Positions 7,187 through 16,524 of a stretch of 64,000 bases of DNA are shown in pieces. The notes beneath the pieces were generated by a model. That model saw only the letters and a list, made by a program, of their open reading frames with translations, ran no database searches and was not told where the DNA came from. Source of the DNA: Micromonospora noduli (lineage in GTDB: Bacteria > Actinomycetota > Actinomycetes > Mycobacteriales > Micromonosporaceae); contig NZ_PYAK01000036.1 in assembly GCF_003264365.1 (NCBI RefSeq), positions 1-64,000 on the forward strand, read 5' to 3'. Both the position numbers and the translations under genes were made by a program. The stretch's first letter is position 1. Each line of letters starts with the position of its first letter.

Positions 7187-8944
7187 TTGTTCGGCACGTT
7201 GACAGGACGCCTCGGTGTGGCCGCCCAGAGTGCGCTACTGGTCCTGGCCTACCTGGTCATGCTCGTCGGTGGCGTATTCGGTTGGATCGGCCTGTTCGCC
7301 GTCGCCGGGTTGGCCGCCATCTTCGGCGAGTTCGCCGTCGCCCGCTGGTCTCCGCCGTCGCAGCTGCTGCTGGAGAAGGTGGGCCTGCACTGGTCGTACC
7401 GGCAGCTGACCCGGGACCTCGCCGCCGTGTTGCTGGTCGTTGCCGAGGTGCGGCTCAGCGGTGGCGAGCTGACCCTGCTGCTGGTGCTGCCGGCCGCGGT
7501 GTGGGTCGTGTCGGTCTTCGCCGGTGCGCTCTCCACCATGATCGAGCGGCGTAACCCGCTCTCCGCCATGGTGCGCAACATCGAGCTGGGTCCACTGTCC
7601 AGCGCCCCCCAACCACCCGCCTGGGCGGCGGCGGTCGCCGGTGACCGGATGCCCCTGCTCAACCTGCTGCTGGTGCCGGCCGGCGTGGCCGCCGCGGTGC
7701 AGCACGATCCGACGCCGTTCTTCGCGGCCGGCGCGGTGGCGGTCGTGGCGACCGGTCTGGTGGGCGCCATCATCGCGCTGACCTGGCTCCGGGGTCGGGG
7801 CGCCGGGCAGGGCCCGCTGCTGCCGGCGGTCCAGCGCTGGCTGGACAACTACCGGCCGGAGGTGGCGCTCTACTTCGCCGGCCCGGCCAAGGACGTCTAC
7901 CAGGCGAACATGTGGCTCGCCCCGACCGAGGCGCTCCAGCAGCGCGCGGTGGTGCTGATGCGCAGCCGGGAGGCGTTCCTGGAGTTGGCCGACACCCGGC
8001 TGCCGGTGATCTGCGTACCGGCCGGCGTCGACTTCATGAACCTCGACCTCGGCGGCATCCGCGCGGCGCTCTACTCCGCAAACGTCGGCGCGAACATCCA
8101 CATGCTCCGCGAGCCGGGTACGAAGCACGTCTTCGTCGGGCACGGCGACAGCGACAAGCAGGCCAGCGTCAACCCCTACAGCAAGGTGTACGACGAGGTC
8201 TGGGTCGCCGGCCTGGCCGGCCGGGAGCGCTACGCGCGGGCCGGTGTGGGTGTGCTCGACCAGGACATCGTCGAGATCGGCCGGCCGCAGCTCGCCGGTG
8301 TGCACACCTTCGGCGCCGAGTCGGTGGACCGGCCGTTCACAGTGCTCTACGCGCCCACCTGGGAGGGCTGGCTCGACGACGACCCGTACCACACCTCGCT
8401 GGTGCTGATGGGTGAGCGGATCGTCAAGGGACTGCTCGCGACGAACCCCCGGGTCCGCCTGATCTACAAGCCGCACCCGCTCACCGGGTCGCGGTCCAAG
8501 GCGGCGAAGGCCGTGCACGAACGGGTCGTCACGGCGATCCGCGCCGCCGGCGGCAACCCGGACGCGTCCTCGCTGGACGGCACCGCGCACCTGGTGGTCA
8601 CCGGCCGCACGCCGGCGCTGTTCGACTGCTTCAACCAGACCGATCTGCTGATCAGCGACGTGTCCAGTGTGGTGTCCGACTTCGTGCAGAGCCAGCGGCC
8701 GTACGTGGTGGCCAACCCGGCCGGCCTGTCGGAGGACGACTTCCGCCGCGAGTACCCGACGGCGCGGGCCGCGTACCTGCTCTCCAAGGACTGCGGCGAG
8801 CTGGAGAAAATCGTGTCGGTCACCCGGGCCGGCGACGACCCGATGACCGAGGCCCGCCGGGAGCTGAAGACCTACCTGCTCGGCCCCGCCGAGGCGAACC
8901 CGATGGACCGGTTCCAGCAGGAGATCGACCGGCTCTGCCACTGA
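7187..8944 (+). CDS. Membrane-anchored CDP-polyol glycerophosphotransferase (TagF-like)
   Basis: Start chosen at TTG 7187 because AGGGAG (7172-7177) lies nine bases before it; this gives 585 residues. The N-terminal 210 residues hold about five membrane segments. The rest is a CDP-glycerol:poly(glycerophosphate) transferase-like domain with FVGHGD (His319), YKPHP (His430) and LLISDVSSVVSDF, matching the two conserved histidines and the DxSS region of TagF. TagF-type enzymes transfer glycerol or ribitol phosphate from the CDP-activated form to a lipid-linked acceptor. Classical TagF is a peripheral protein, so the integral N-terminal anchor is a variation. With the CDP-ribitol-type enzyme and the TagGH-like exporter it forms a plausible polymer pathway. 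Confidence 0.85.
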   Translation: MFGTLTGRLGVAAQSALLVLAYLVMLVGGVFGWIGLFAVAGLAAIFGEFAVARWSPPSQLLLEKVGLHWSYRQLTRDLAAVLLVVAEVRLSGGELTLLLVLPAAVWVVSVFAGALSTMIERRNPLSAMVRNIELGPLSSAPQPPAWAAAVAGDRMPLLNLLLVPAGVAAAVQHDPTPFFAAGAVAVVATGLVGAIIALTWLRGRGAGQGPLLPAVQRWLDNYRPEVALYFAGPAKDVYQANMWLAPTEALQQRAVVLMRSREAFLELADTRLPVICVPAGVDFMNLDLGGIRAALYSANVGANIHMLREPGTKHVFVGHGDSDKQASVNPYSKVYDEVWVAGLAGRERYARAGVGVLDQDIVEIGRPQLAGVHTFGAESVDRPFTVLYAPTWEGWLDDDPYHTSLVLMGERIVKGLLATNPRVRLIYKPHPLTGSRSKAAKAVHERVVTAIRAAGGNPDASSLDGTAHLVVTGRTPALFDCFNQTDLLISDVSSVVSDFVQSQRPYVVANPAGLSEDDFRREYPTARAAYLLSKDCGELEKIVSVTRAGDDPMTEARRELKTYLLGPAEANPMDRFQQEIDRLCH

Positions 8945-8963
8945 GCCCCGTCACTACGGCATC

Positions 8964-8994
8964 GCGCCCGGCCCGACACTGTCGGGCCGGGCGC
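8964..8994. terminator. Perfect 13-bp hairpin between convergent genes
   Basis: GCGCCCGGCCCGA (8964-8976) and its exact complement (8982-8994) enclose a five-base loop. It lies 20 bases after the TagF-like stop and 32 bases before the end of the convergent DUF952 gene, so it may serve both. Confidence 0.7.
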
Positions 8995-9025
8995 GTCCGT
9001 GTCAGCCAGCAGCGCGGCCACCGGG

Positions 9026-9367
9026 TCAGCCCAGCAGGGCGGCCACCGCGTCGGCAGCCGGAAGGTCCGCCGGCAACGCCCGCGCCGCCACCACCGCCGT
9101 GACCGGCAGCGGGCCGTACACGTGCGGGAAGAGCTGCCCGCCGCGTGACGGCTCCCACCGCAGCGCGTCGCCCAGTCGCTCCTCCTCGACGCTGAGCAGT
9201 GTCAACCTGGTCGCCCCGGTGAAGTACCGCCGCGCCGTCTCGACCACCTGGTCGGCGCCGGAGAGATGGATGAACCCGTCCTGCCGGTCCACCGCGGAGC
9301 CGGTGAAGGCACCGGCGGCGAGGGCGTCGTCCCATTCGGCGCTCGACAGCAGTTTGTAGATCACCAC
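9026..9367 (-). CDS. DUF952 family protein
   Basis: The 113-residue protein matches the DUF952 pattern: an opening IYKLLSSAEW, the central DGFIHLSGADQV and a later FPHVYGPL. The family is small, soluble, widespread in actinobacteria and of unknown biochemical function. Length is normal for the family. It stands alone, convergent with the TagF-like gene and divergent from the next small gene, so context gives no hint of function. Confidence 0.85.
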   Translation of the reverse strand: MVIYKLLSSAEWDDALAAGAFTGSAVDRQDGFIHLSGADQVVETARRYFTGATRLTLLSVEEERLGDALRWEPSRGGQLFPHVYGPLPVTAVVAARALPADLPAADAVAALLG

Positions 9368-9477
9368 AGCAGCGTACGGGGCCGTGGTCGGCGCGCCCGC
9401 CCGGTTTTCGCCGGTACCGCCGCGCCCGTCGCCTCCCGCCGGGCATGCTCAGGTCAAGGGCCGCGGAGGGATGGGCG

Positions 9478-9789
9478 ATGCAGAGCTACGACGACGACTG
9501 GACCGACAGCCAGCGCGCGCTGTACGACGAGTGCTACCAGGCCGGCGGCGAGTGGGCCGATGACCCGGACACGTCGTCCGACGACGTGCAGCACGTGATC
9601 AACCTTGCCGAGGCGGACGATGACGCCCTCCAGGATGCCGAAATCGACTATCCGGCCCTGGTCGACGCGGTCACGCAGGCCAGCGGGGTCAACGTCACCA
9701 GCGTGCCGGCCAGCCACGAGGACCCGGGCTTCCGCGGGTTCACCGACGGCGTCCGGGACGCCATCGCCGACGACACCTTCGGCCTGTAG
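9478..9789 (+). CDS. Small acidic hypothetical protein
   Basis: From ATG 9478, which has GGAGGG six bases upstream, this encodes 103 residues (MQSYDDDWTDSQ...). It is strongly acidic, with many Asp and Glu, has no membrane segment or signal peptide and no recognised motif. An upstream ATG at 9445 is in frame but lacks a good ribosome-binding site. Base composition resembles the neighbours. I do not recognise the family; a soluble cytoplasmic protein is the most that can be said. Confidence 0.65.
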   Translation: MQSYDDDWTDSQRALYDECYQAGGEWADDPDTSSDDVQHVINLAEADDDALQDAEIDYPALVDAVTQASGVNVTSVPASHEDPGFRGFTDGVRDAIADDTFGL

Positions 9790-9886
9790 CGGCCGGTAGC
9801 CCGCCCAGCGCGGGTGGGCGGCCTCCCGGTCCCCGCGCACTTCTGCCACCATTCGCAGAACAGCGCTGCGAGGGACGGGGGCACGG

Positions 9887-10543
9887 GTGCGGATCCTGCT
9901 GGTGGAGGACGACCGCCGGGTGGCCGCTGCGCTGTCCTCCGCCCTCACCCGCCGGGGGTACGAGGTCGAGCACGCCGCCACCGTCGCCGCGGCGCTCTCC
10001 GCCGCCCCCTGTGACCTGGTGCTGCTCGACCTGACCCTGCCCGACGGGGACGGCACGGACCTGTGCCGGGAGCTGCGTCGGCGCAGCAGTCAGCTCGGCA
10101 TCATCGCGGTGACCGCCCGGGGTGAGGAACGTGACCGGGTGCTGGGTCTGCGCCTGGGCGCTGACGACTACGTGGTCAAGCCGTTCTCGATGGTGGAGTT
10201 GCAGGCCCGGATCGAGGCGGTGCTGCGCCGCGCCGCGAACGCCGCGCCCGAGCGGCACCTCATCGAGGCCGGGCCGGTCCGCATCGACGTGGCCGCGCGG
10301 ACGGTGACCGTCGACGGCCGCGCCGTCACGTTGACCCGCAAGGAGTTCGACGTGCTGCTCTCGCTGGCCCGCCAGCCCGGGGTGGCGGTGCCCCGCGATC
10401 GGATCCTGCTCGACGCCTGGGGCACCACCTGGGCCGACCGGCACACCGTCGAGGTGCACGTCGGGTCGCTGCGCGGCAAGCTCGGCGACGCCCGCCTGGT
10501 GGAGACCGTACGCGGCGTCGGCTACCGGCTGCGCGACGCGTGA
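9887..10543 (+). CDS. OmpR/PhoB family response regulator
   Basis: The 218-residue protein starts at GTG 9887. It has a receiver domain with acidic pair Glu7-Asp8-Asp9, phospho-acceptor Asp48 (LLDLTLPDGDG) and the conserved Lys in VVKPFS, then a winged-helix DNA-binding domain from about residue 125 ending in VETVRGVGYRL. It is the cytoplasmic partner of the sensor kinase that begins nine bases after its stop, so the two form an operon. The target genes are not evident; the TAXI-type lipoprotein gene lies convergent just downstream. Confidence 0.95.
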   Translation: MRILLVEDDRRVAAALSSALTRRGYEVEHAATVAAALSAAPCDLVLLDLTLPDGDGTDLCRELRRRSSQLGIIAVTARGEERDRVLGLRLGADDYVVKPFSMVELQARIEAVLRRAANAAPERHLIEAGPVRIDVAARTVTVDGRAVTLTRKEFDVLLSLARQPGVAVPRDRILLDAWGTTWADRHTVEVHVGSLRGKLGDARLVETVRGVGYRLRDA

Positions 10544-10552
10544 GGAGCTGAC

Positions 10553-11983
10553 GTGCGCCGTCGCCTGGTGATCAGCTATCTGCTGCTGATGGTCCTCGTC
10601 CTCATCGCGTTGGAGACCCCACTGGCCGCCACCATGGCCAGCCGCGAGACCGAACGGGTCCGCGCCGACCGGCTCGCCGACGCCACCCGGTTCGCCTCGC
10701 TGGCTGGCCCGGCGTTGCGCGACGGCGGGCCCGGCCCGATCGAGTCGGAGCTGACCAGCTACGACGACCTGTACGCGATCAGCGCCGCGATCGTCGACCG
10801 GGACCGGAACATCCCGGTCTCGTCGCCGAGGTGGCAGGCCAGCCCGGGGACCGCGACGGTGCTGGACGTCGCGCTGTCCGGGCAGCAGACCAGCGCCCCC
10901 GAGTCGGTCTGGCCGTGGACGACCGACCCGGTGGTGGTGGCGGTACCGATCAACGACGGAGGTGAGGTGCTCGGAGCGGTGGTGATCGTGACCCCGGCCG
11001 GTCCGATCCGCCGAGCCGTCGTCGCGTGGTGGCTGCTGCTCGCCCTGGCCGGTCTGCTCGCCGTGCTGGCCTGCGTGCTCACCGCGTTCGGGCTGGCCGG
11101 TTGGGTGCTGCGCCCGGTCACCGAACTGGACGCGGTCACCCACGAGATCGCCGAGGGCGACCGGGGCGCCCGGGTGCAGCACCGGCTGGGACCGCCGGAG
11201 CTGCGCCGCCTCGCGGCCAGCTTCAACCACATGGCCGACGTGGTCTCCGACGTGATGGACCGGCAGCGGGCCTTCGTCGCGCACGCCAGTCACCAACTGC
11301 GCAACCCGCTCACCGCGCTGCGGCTGCGGGTGGAGGAGTTGGGGCCCAGCCTCACCGACCCGGACGGTCGGTCCGAGCACCGGCTGGCCCTGGAGGAGAC
11401 CGACCGGCTCGCGTTGGTGCTCGACGCGCTGCTCACCCTCGCCCGGGCCGAACGGGAGGAGAACGAGCGCGTCACCGTGGACGCCGCCGCGGTGGCCGCC
11501 TCCCGGGTGGCCGCGTGGGCGCCGCTGGCCCGGCACCGGTCGGTCGCGTTGCGGCTGGCCACTACCGACGCCCCGGCGTACGCCCAGACCGTGCCGACCG
11601 CCGTCGACCAGGCGCTGGACGCGCTCATCGACAACGCGGTGAAGTTCAGCGGGGCGGGCGGGGCGGTGACGGTGACGGTGGCCCGCCGCGACGGCGGGGT
11701 GGCGCTGGAGGTTCGCGACTCCGGCCCCGGCATGACCGAGAGTCAGCTCGGCCAGGCGACCGAGCGGTTCTGGCGGGCCCCGGACGCGCAGAACGTGGAC
11801 GGCGCGGGGCTCGGTCTGACCATCGCGGCCGTGCTGGTGGACGCCTCGGACGGGCGGCTCACCATGCGCCCGGGGGAGTCGCGGGGGCTGATCGCCGCCC
11901 TGTGGTTCCCGACGCCGACCCTTCCGGTGGAGCCGGCGGAGGAGGAACCGGCCGCCGACCTGCGACCCTCCCCGGCGCGGTGA
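10553..11983 (+). CDS. Sensor histidine kinase (HAMP-HisKA-HATPase)
   Basis: The 476-residue inner-membrane kinase has one membrane segment at about residues 5-25, an extracytoplasmic sensor region to about 150, a second segment near 155-182 and a HAMP domain. The HisKA helix carries phospho-acceptor His247 in ASHQLRNPLTAL, and the ATPase domain shows the N box DNAVKFS, G1 DSGPGM and G2 GAGLGL. It phosphorylates the adjacent response regulator. Start is GTG 10553. The C-terminal tail is Pro/Glu-rich. The ligand is unknown. The stop is only ten bases from the end of the convergent binding-protein gene. Confidence 0.95.
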   Translation: MRRRLVISYLLLMVLVLIALETPLAATMASRETERVRADRLADATRFASLAGPALRDGGPGPIESELTSYDDLYAISAAIVDRDRNIPVSSPRWQASPGTATVLDVALSGQQTSAPESVWPWTTDPVVVAVPINDGGEVLGAVVIVTPAGPIRRAVVAWWLLLALAGLLAVLACVLTAFGLAGWVLRPVTELDAVTHEIAEGDRGARVQHRLGPPELRRLAASFNHMADVVSDVMDRQRAFVAHASHQLRNPLTALRLRVEELGPSLTDPDGRSEHRLALEETDRLALVLDALLTLARAEREENERVTVDAAAVAASRVAAWAPLARHRSVALRLATTDAPAYAQTVPTAVDQALDALIDNAVKFSGAGGAVTVTVARRDGGVALEVRDSGPGMTESQLGQATERFWRAPDAQNVDGAGLGLTIAAVLVDASDGRLTMRPGESRGLIAALWFPTPTLPVEPAEEEPAADLRPSPAR

Positions 11984-11993
11984 GGCCCGGCCG

Positions 11994-12977
11994 TCACGGT
12001 TTGGTGGCGCGGTACCAGGACGCGGCGCCGGGGTGCAGCGACAGCGGTGCGGTGACGATCGCCGAGCGAGGGCTCATCCGTCCCGCCGCCGGATGGGCGG
12101 CGGCCAGCTCGGCGCGACGGTCCATCAGCAGCCGGGTCACCTCACGGACCAACGGCTCCGGCAGGTCGGCCCGGACGATCAGGTAGTTCGGGTCGGCCAC
12201 GGTGGTCACCGCGTCCACCCCGTACACCGAGCGGGGGATGTCCCGGGAGACGTAGACCTGGCCGTAGCGTGAGCGCAGCGGCTCGGTCCACTCGCTGAGG
12301 TCCACGATCCGGATGGCACTGGCGTCGGCCAACTCCTCGATGCCCCGGACCGGCAACCCACCGGAGAAGAAGAACGCGTCGATCCGCCCGGAGCGCAGCG
12401 CCGCCACCGAGTCGTCCAGTCCGAGCCGTTCGCGGCGCACCTCGTCACCACCGAGGCGGGCCACCTCCAGCAGCCGGGTCGCGGTGATCTCGGTGCCCGA
12501 GCCGGCAGCACCGACGGAGACTCGCCGGCCGCGCAGGTCGGCGACCGTGCGGACCGGGCCGCCGCTCGTGGTGACCAGGTGCAGTTGGTCGTCGTACACC
12601 CGGGCGACGGCGTCGACAGTGGGGCTTCCCGCCGTGCTGGTGGGCAGCACGTCGGCCTGGGTGAAGCCCAGCTCGGCCCCGCCGGAGCCGACGAGCTGGA
12701 CGTTCTCCGCCGAGGCGGCGGTGATCACCACGCTGGCCCGTACGTCGGGGAGTTCCCGGTTGAGGATGGCCGCCAGGGACTGCCCGAACGCGTAGTAGAC
12801 CGCGGTGGGGCTACCGGTGGCGATCCGGATCGACGTCGGCTCGGTCGGGGCGTCCCGGCAGCTGGCGATGGCCAGGTTCGCGATCAGCAGCACCGTCGAC
12901 AGGGTGGCCAGGCCGGCCCGGCGGGACGAGGTACGACTCACGCGGTGCACTGTGCGCCGTCGGGCGGGTGCGCGCAA
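11994..12977 (-). CDS. TAXI family TRAP transporter solute-binding lipoprotein
   Basis: The protein (up to 327 residues) has a basic N-terminus, a hydrophobic stretch and a lipobox ending IASC, so it should be lipid-anchored outside the membrane. The mature part begins with IRIATGSPTAVYYAFG, the hallmark of the TAXI family, and later shows VSVGAAGSGTEITA. TAXI proteins capture small anions for TRAP transporters. No membrane subunits lie nearby, and position after a two-component system suggests it could instead deliver a signal to that sensor. GTG 12941 would remove 12 residues and fit a signal peptide better; neither start has a strong ribosome-binding site. Confidence 0.85.
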   Translation of the reverse strand: MRAPARRRTVHRVSRTSSRRAGLATLSTVLLIANLAIASCRDAPTEPTSIRIATGSPTAVYYAFGQSLAAILNRELPDVRASVVITAASAENVQLVGSGGAELGFTQADVLPTSTAGSPTVDAVARVYDDQLHLVTTSGGPVRTVADLRGRRVSVGAAGSGTEITATRLLEVARLGGDEVRRERLGLDDSVAALRSGRIDAFFFSGGLPVRGIEELADASAIRIVDLSEWTEPLRSRYGQVYVSRDIPRSVYGVDAVTTVADPNYLIVRADLPEPLVREVTRLLMDRRAELAAAHPAAGRMSPRSAIVTAPLSLHPGAASWYRATKP

Positions 12978-13014
12978 GCCCGGGTTGGCGACGTGCCGGA
13001 CGGTCGGAACCCGA

Positions 13015-13761
13015 TCAGCAGGCCGCCCGACCTGCCGGCGCCACGCCCGCGTCCCGTGCCGACGCCGGGGTCACCCCGGGCGCCGTCCCGGGTTCCGCGA
13101 TCGGGCCGCGCGCCGGCTCCAACGCCGCACTGCGCAGGATGCGCTGCCGGTCCGGGCCGTCGGCCACGCTGACCAGGAAGCAACCGGTGCCGGGGCGGAG
13201 CCGGGCCGGCACGTCGAGCACGGCCGCGCCCCGGATCAGCACCGCGGCCAGCTCCCGGTCGGTGAGCCGGACGCCGAGGATGTGCCGGCGGACGTGCCGC
13301 CCGGCGGCCAGCAACGCCGAGCGCCAGGCTGCTTCCGCCAGGCGGGTCACCAACCGTCGGCGGGCCGGTGAGGCGCCGGGCAGCGGCCCGCCGAGCAGCT
13401 CGCGTCGCCCCTGCCACCAGCCCGCGTCCAACATTCGGGTGTACGCGCCCTGGTGCTCCCGGGGCACCCACAGCCGGTGCAGCTCGTAACGGCGACGCAG
13501 GCCGCCGACGGCCACCTCGTGGGTGACCGGGATGTCCAGCCGGTTGAGCAGTTGCCGCATTCGCTGCGCGGCGTCCTCCCGGTTGAACTCCACCCCGGCG
13601 GTGTGCTCGGCCCGTACCGCGCTGGGCCGGGCGGCGGTCGGTGGCGGTGTGCAACGCAGCAGGCAGGCAGCCTCGAACGCGTCGCCCAGTGTCAGCCAGC
13701 CCAGCGGGGACGGGATGGTCGGGGTGTGGGGCCGGTCGAGCACTAGGGGTTCGTGGGTCAA
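13015..13761 (-). CDS. Hypothetical protein, family not recognised
   Basis: A 248-residue soluble protein without signal peptide or membrane segments. It contains two Trp-rich patches (LHRLWVPREHQGAY and DAGWWQGRR), a long Arg-rich helical middle and an Ala/Pro-rich C-terminus with a final cysteine (GRAAC). No catalytic motif is evident. It stands between the lipoprotein gene and yaaA on the same strand, with about 105 non-coding bases on the yaaA side. Codon use looks native. I cannot assign a function. Confidence 0.7.
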   Translation of the reverse strand: MTHEPLVLDRPHTPTIPSPLGWLTLGDAFEAACLLRCTPPPTAARPSAVRAEHTAGVEFNREDAAQRMRQLLNRLDIPVTHEVAVGGLRRRYELHRLWVPREHQGAYTRMLDAGWWQGRRELLGGPLPGASPARRRLVTRLAEAAWRSALLAAGRHVRRHILGVRLTDRELAAVLIRGAAVLDVPARLRPGTGCFLVSVADGPDRQRILRSAALEPARGPIAEPGTAPGVTPASARDAGVAPAGRAAC

Positions 13762-13867
13762 CGGAGGCTCCCTTGTCGGAGTCTGGGTTGCCCTACCGTG
13801 GCCCCTGGCACGCCGTTACGGAACCGGTCCGGCCCAGCCTTGAGCAAATCTTGCGGCTGCGGTGCGG

Positions 13868-14665
13868 CTACAGGTCTGTGACCACCAGATCCACCTGGCG
13901 CACCCGGCCCGCGGCGGTGGCCTGCTCCAGCACTGTGTGCTTCAACTCCCGCAGGGTGCCCACCAGTTCCGCAGCGGTGCGCGGTCGGGCGCCGGCGACG
14001 AGCAGGTCCCGGACCAGACGCCCCTTGGTCGCCTTGTTGAAGTGGCTGACCACCGAGCGGACCGGCACGCCGTCGACCTCCCGCTCGTGCAGAACCCGCA
14101 CGGTGACAGTGCGCTCGGCCAGCTCACCGCGCGGCGTCCAGGTGGCGGCGTACGCGCCGGAGCGCAGGTCCAGCACCGGGCCGCGCCCGGCGGCGCCGTC
14201 CACCGCCGGCGTCAGTTCCCCGCGCCAGTACGTCGACAGCGCCCCGACGTCGGGCAGGCGGGCGCCGATGGGGCAGCGGTACGGCGGGATCCGGTCGGCC
14301 AGTCGGACCGCGCCCCACAACCCGGAGCTGATCAGGATCGACCGGCGGGCCGCCCGTTGCGCCGTGGCCGGCAACGAGGCGAGGTCCAACGCCTCGTAGA
14401 GCACCCCGGTGTAGAGCCGCTCGGCCGGTGCGGTGGCGGCCTCCCGCAGTCGGGCGTTGCGCCGCAGCTCGCCCCGCTGGCCCTCGCTGAGGCCGAGCGC
14501 CGCCCGAGCGGCCTCCTCGTCGGGACCGGCGCTCAGCGCCACCAGGGCGTCCAGCACCCGCTCGCGGGCCGGGTTCAGCTCGGGCAGCGAGAGCCGGTCC
14601 GGGGCCCAGCGCCGCCCGGTGCCGGCGTCGGCCTTCCCCTCCGAGGGCGGCAACAGGATGAGCAT
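13868..14665 (-). CDS. yaaA: YaaA family peroxide stress protein
   Basis: The 265-residue protein begins MLILLPPSEGK, the diagnostic YaaA (DUF328) opening, and continues with LYTGVLYEAL, ILISSGLWG and a C-terminal SHFNKATKGRL. YaaA proteins bind DNA and limit iron-dependent oxidative damage during peroxide stress in E. coli; the biochemistry in actinomycetes is less clear. Length is normal. It is transcribed away from the window start, downstream of the GT-C gene by 65 bases. Confidence 0.92.
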   Translation of the reverse strand: MLILLPPSEGKADAGTGRRWAPDRLSLPELNPARERVLDALVALSAGPDEEAARAALGLSEGQRGELRRNARLREAATAPAERLYTGVLYEALDLASLPATAQRAARRSILISSGLWGAVRLADRIPPYRCPIGARLPDVGALSTYWRGELTPAVDGAAGRGPVLDLRSGAYAATWTPRGELAERTVTVRVLHEREVDGVPVRSVVSHFNKATKGRLVRDLLVAGARPRTAAELVGTLRELKHTVLEQATAAGRVRQVDLVVTDL

Positions 14666-14730
14666 GGGTCTCCTCGACGGGCGAAACGGCGGCGCCCCAC
14701 GCGCCGGCCCGGCCAGCGTACGACCAGCCC

Positions 14731-16350
14731 CTACCGCCAGGGCCGCACCGGGGTGTCGGGGTGGTACACGCGATAGCCGCCGACCTCCCGCACCAGCGCG
14801 GCGTCGGCCCGGTCGGCGAGCAATTGGCGCAACCGCCGGTCCATCGGCGAGTCGACCTCGACCACGTAGCCCGGCCGTTCGGCCCGCCCCACCTGCCGCC
14901 AGTACGGTCGGTAGCGGTTCTGGCCCGGCGACAGGTTTCCGTTGAGCACCCCGCAGACCACCGACTCATCCGTATTGAAGATCAACCGGTTGCAGGTCCA
15001 GTAGTCCCCGTACACCTCGTGGGGTCCGTCGGCGCGTAGCGCGGCGGCCAACTCCCGGGCCTGGCGCTCCTCGGTCCGCGACGCCGCGGTGCCGGTGGCC
15101 GCGAACAGCACGGTGATCACCAGGGTGGTCACGGTCAGCGCGGCCAGCACGGCGGCGGACAGCGCGCCGGTGAACCGCCCCAGCACGCTGCTGGTGCCCC
15201 GCCAGGTGGTCAGCGCCGCCACCCAGAGCGGCCAGAGCACCGCCGGCAGGGACAGTTGCAGCACCGACAGGTACCGGGCGTTGTCCAGCGGGCTGGTCGC
15301 GGCGAGCGGACTGCGCACGTACGACAGCAGTGTCAACGCCGCGCCGGCGATCAGCGCGAGCTGCACGACCGGCCCGACCCGCTCCCCACGCGGCGCCCCG
15401 GCGGCGCGGCGGTACGCGAGCGCCGCGAGCGCCGCGGCGACCAGCAGCAGCACCGGGTACAGCACGCCGAACCACTGTTGCCAGCGTCCGCAGCCGTCCA
15501 CCGGGCAGAGCCCGTGCGCCAGCGGCACGCCCTCCAGCAGGCCACCCCGGACCCGGTCGGACCACGGCGGCTGCGGCCCGGCCTTGGTGCTGACCTCCCG
15601 GAACACCGACAGCGAGTCGTCACCGGGCCCGGCCCGCAGGTTGTCGACGATCATCGGAGCCAGGCCGACGACCACCCCCCCCACCAGCAGCAGACCGGAC
15701 CAGCCCAACAACTCCCGCCGCACCGCCCAGACCAGTGCCAGCCCGGCCACCGCGAGGTACGGCAGGATCAGCCAGTCCGACCAGACGGACAGCCCGACGA
15801 GCAAACCGAACAGGCCGATCGCGAGCCGTCGGCGGTGGACCGTGCCGGCGGCCAACCCCACCGTGATCAGCAGCATCAGGAGCACCGAGGGCTTCACCTC
15901 CGGCCGCCCACCGACAACGGTGAGCTGGTCACGCACCACCCGCTCCGGGCCGAGCGCGAGCAGACCCACCACGAAGGCGGCGAACCACGGGGTGCCGAGC
16001 CGGCGGGTCAGCCGGTGGATCAGGTAGAGGAAGACCGCGTAGAGGGCGAGCATCGGCAGCCGCAGCACCGGCCAGCTCGGCCCGAACACCGCCACCAGGG
16101 GAGCGGCCAGGTACGACTCCAACATCCCCATGTAGTGCTGGCCGTAGAGGAAGACCGGGTGTTCCCGGCCCTGCCCGATGTGCAGCGCGGCGAGGCCGAA
16201 GGTCGCCTCGTCGCTGTTCGACACCGGCACCGTGAAGAGCGTCAGGACCAGCCGGTAGACGACACCGGCGAGCCCGAACAGCAGCGCGACGAGCGCCGGC
16301 CGATCGAGTCGCGGGCGCCATCGCCCACGGTGCTGCTCTGGATGCGACAC
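14731..16350 (-). CDS. GT-C fold membrane glycosyltransferase (ArnT/PMT-like)
   Basis: The 539-residue protein has about 11-12 membrane segments. The first outer loop contains NSDEATFG (near residues 44-51), the acidic motif expected of GT-C transferases that use polyprenyl-phosphate sugars. A hydrophilic C-terminal domain of about 100 residues follows the last segment. Such enzymes move a sugar from a lipid carrier to a protein or envelope polymer outside the membrane. Donor and acceptor cannot be deduced. It is divergent from the App1-like gene, with about 175 bases between them. Confidence 0.8.
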   Translation of the reverse strand: MSHPEQHRGRWRPRLDRPALVALLFGLAGVVYRLVLTLFTVPVSNSDEATFGLAALHIGQGREHPVFLYGQHYMGMLESYLAAPLVAVFGPSWPVLRLPMLALYAVFLYLIHRLTRRLGTPWFAAFVVGLLALGPERVVRDQLTVVGGRPEVKPSVLLMLLITVGLAAGTVHRRRLAIGLFGLLVGLSVWSDWLILPYLAVAGLALVWAVRRELLGWSGLLLVGGVVVGLAPMIVDNLRAGPGDDSLSVFREVSTKAGPQPPWSDRVRGGLLEGVPLAHGLCPVDGCGRWQQWFGVLYPVLLLVAAALAALAYRRAAGAPRGERVGPVVQLALIAGAALTLLSYVRSPLAATSPLDNARYLSVLQLSLPAVLWPLWVAALTTWRGTSSVLGRFTGALSAAVLAALTVTTLVITVLFAATGTAASRTEERQARELAAALRADGPHEVYGDYWTCNRLIFNTDESVVCGVLNGNLSPGQNRYRPYWRQVGRAERPGYVVEVDSPMDRRLRQLLADRADAALVREVGGYRVYHPDTPVRPWR

Positions 16351-16524
16351 GACCAGCGCCCCCGTCGTCGTCCCGACCGGAGTGTTTCACGTTCGGCCGG
16401 GTCGCCGAGGTGGATCGGCGCAGCCGGAGTGGGGCTGGATCGGCTCCACGGTGGCAGGGCCGCGGTCGCGCGGCCGGGGTCGGCTCGCGTGGCCGTGGCT
16501 GTCGACGTGTGGCAGGGTTGGCGC

